From positions 248,001 to 312,000 of the forward strand of contig NZ_CADFGP010000001.1 of the NCBI RefSeq assembly GCF_902833905.1: a stretch of 64,000 nucleotides of DNA, given 5' to 3'. Both the position numbers and the translations under genes were made by a program. Below, piece by piece: positions 63,007 to 64,000 of the stretch. Source of the stretch: Paraburkholderia tuberum STM678. Lineage in GTDB: Bacteria > Pseudomonadota > Gammaproteobacteria > Burkholderiales > Burkholderiaceae. The first letter of the stretch is position 1, and every line of letters starts with the position of its first letter. The notes below the pieces were generated by a model. That model made no database searches. It had not been told where the DNA came from and saw nothing but the letters and a program-made list of their open reading frames with translations.

Positions 63007-63834
63007 TCAGCCAAACGAGCGGCTGGCCGCCGCTGCGCGCTTGCGCAACCAGTTCATGCAGGCGAACAGGGCGATGGCGAACGCCATCAGCAGTGTGGCC
63101 ACGGCAAGGATCGACGGGTCGATCTGGTCACGGATGCCACTCCACATCTGCCGCGGCACGGTGCGCTGCTCGGGGCCGCCAATGAACAGAATGACGATCA
63201 CTTCGTCGAACGACGTCGCGAATGCGAACACACTGCCCGTTGCGACGGCGGGCGTGATCAGTGGGAGCGTGACGCGACGAAACGCGACCCACGGTTGCGC
63301 GCCCAGCCCCGACGCAGCGCGAAGCAGGCTTTGATCGAACGACAGCAGCGAAGCCGTCACGGTGATCACCACGAAGGGCGTACCGAGCGCGGCATGCGCA
63401 AGCACGACGCCGAGATACGAATTGACCAGGCCGAGCGGCGAAAAGACCAGATAAAACCCTGCCGCGACGACAACGATAGGCACGATCATCGGCGACACGA
63501 TGATCGGCATGATGATCGAGCGGTAAGGAAACTGCGTGCGGCTCAAGCCGAGCGCGGCGAGCGTGCCGAGCACCGTCGCGATCAGCGTCGACGCCGCGCC
63601 GATGCCGATGCTGTTCGCCAACGCGCGTTGCCAGTCCGGCGAACTCAGCGCCTGCGCGTACCAGCGCAGCGAGAAGCCCTGCATCGGGTACGAGAAGAAT
63701 GAGCCGGAGTTGAACGACAGCGGCACGATCGCGAGGATCGGCGCGACGAGGAAAAAGAAAATGAGCGCGCAATGCACGCGCAGTCCCGCGCCCGCGATGC
63801 GTTCCGAGAGTAGCCGGGTTCGTCCGTCTTTCAT
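63007..63834 (-). CDS. Polyamine-type ABC permease, PotC-like
   Basis: A 275-residue ABC permease of the spermidine/putrescine (PotC) family, with about six helices and the coupling loop LRAASGLGAQPWVAFRRVTL. The ATG at 63834 fits better than 63879, giving an N-terminus before the first helix (LRVHCALIFFFLVAPILAIV). It is downstream of a second permease that leaves the window, on the same strand. Confidence 0.9.
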   Translation of the reverse strand: MKDGRTRLLSERIAGAGLRVHCALIFFFLVAPILAIVPLSFNSGSFFSYPMQGFSLRWYAQALSSPDWQRALANSIGIGAASTLIATVLGTLAALGLSRTQFPYRSIIMPIIVSPMIVPIVVVAAGFYLVFSPLGLVNSYLGVVLAHAALGTPFVVITVTASLLSFDQSLLRAASGLGAQPWVAFRRVTLPLITPAVATGSVFAFATSFDEVIVILFIGGPEQRTVPRQMWSGIRDQIDPSILAVATLLMAFAIALFACMNWLRKRAAAASRSFG

Positions 63835-63900
63835 CTGAGTCTGCCTGTTGATCAACCATACGAAGGAGCGACAACCCATTAGCGTCGGTTGCGCGGCGCG

Positions 63901-64000
63901 TTAGCCGAAGCGCAAGCGGTCGATACCGACCAGCCGGTTGAAGATGAAATAGAACACCGCCGTGAATGCGATCAGATAGCACGACAACGCACCCGCGAGT
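63901..64000 (-). CDS. ABC permease (PotB-like), 3' end only
   Basis: The last 33 codons of a permease lie before the window edge: LAGALSCYLIAFTAVFYFIF, then NRLVGIDRLRFG and a TAA stop. A hydrophobic helix followed by a short basic tail is typical for the first permease of a Pot-type importer. The 5' part lies beyond position 64000. Stop to the downstream PotC-like start is 66 bases. Confidence 0.75.
   Translation of the reverse strand, partial: LAGALSCYLIAFTAVFYFIFNRLVGIDRLRFG

Overview
The window is high-GC, densely coded DNA that reads as a Burkholderiaceae genome, most likely Paraburkholderia or a close relative. The evidence is a small protein resembling the Burkholderia DUF3022 family, an AcnB-type aconitase, a PhbB-type reductase for polyhydroxybutyrate, and a large stock of LysR/TetR regulators and ABC importers. 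No rRNA, tRNA, insertion sequence, integrase or CRISPR array was seen. The density of uptake/catabolic cassettes and broken genes suggests a secondary chromosome or accessory region (inference).

Layout. 1-3.0 kb: a TetR gene with two matching palindromic operators, a broken alpha/beta hydrolase, and a DUF1326/DUF2182 pair. 3.3-5.9 kb: acnB with an upstream palindrome and a clear terminator. 6.0-6.7 kb: two abutting gene remnants. 7.0-8.6 kb: a YCII/DGPF protein coupled to an ECF42-like sigma factor. 8.7-9.9 kb: a three-gene exported set (lipoprotein, small secreted protein, lytic transglycosylase). 10.2-14.5 kb: a TetR/MBL-fold pair, a LysR/hydrolase pair and a livF remnant. 14.8-18.5 kb: small conserved proteins, phbB and a 1.2-kb non-coding gap with palindromes. 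18.5-22.5 kb: a sugar-type ABC importer lacking its ATPase, with a PI-PLC-like enzyme. 23.0-27.7 kb: a branched-chain-type (Liv) importer with a fused LivG-LivF. 27.8-33.1 kb: a tartrate module (LysR, TarD, DctA, chemoreceptor). 33.2-36.0 kb: a PAS remnant, an acetyltransferase and two unknown proteins. 36.4-39.6 kb: adenosine-specific kinase, Ap4A phosphorylase and a cNMP-binding thioredoxin-reductase-like flavoprotein. 39.8-44.7 kb: a DUF4410 protein, a YeeE-type sulfur transporter and an orphan TPS exoprotein. 44.7-50.0 kb: a fused CoA-transferase, CBS protein, zinc-ribbon protein, orphan FlgM, epimerase and STAS protein. 50.1-53.7 kb: a decaying envelope-glycosylation locus (broken HAD/UbiA gene, ArnT-like gene with a nonsense codon) next to a low-GC foreign membrane protein. 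54.0-62.2 kb: a DadA, DUF1989 and Liv (with fused LivM-LivG) island with a divergent maleate isomerase-like gene. 62.3-64.0 kb: a SET-domain protein and the end of a Pot-type ABC importer running out of the window.

How it works together. The window mostly encodes self-contained import-plus-catabolism cassettes, each with its own regulator or operator. The clearest assembled pathways are D-tartrate use (sensing, import and dehydration) and a probable D-amino-acid or related nitrogen-source island. The most promising under-described elements are the leaderless PI-PLC tied to an ATPase-less importer, the unusual Liv domain fusions, the diadenosine/adenosine nucleotide pair beside a cNMP-sensing disulfide-less flavoprotein, the bacterial SET protein, the DUF1326/DUF2182 pair, and a 38-codon ORF coupled to the DUF1989 gene.
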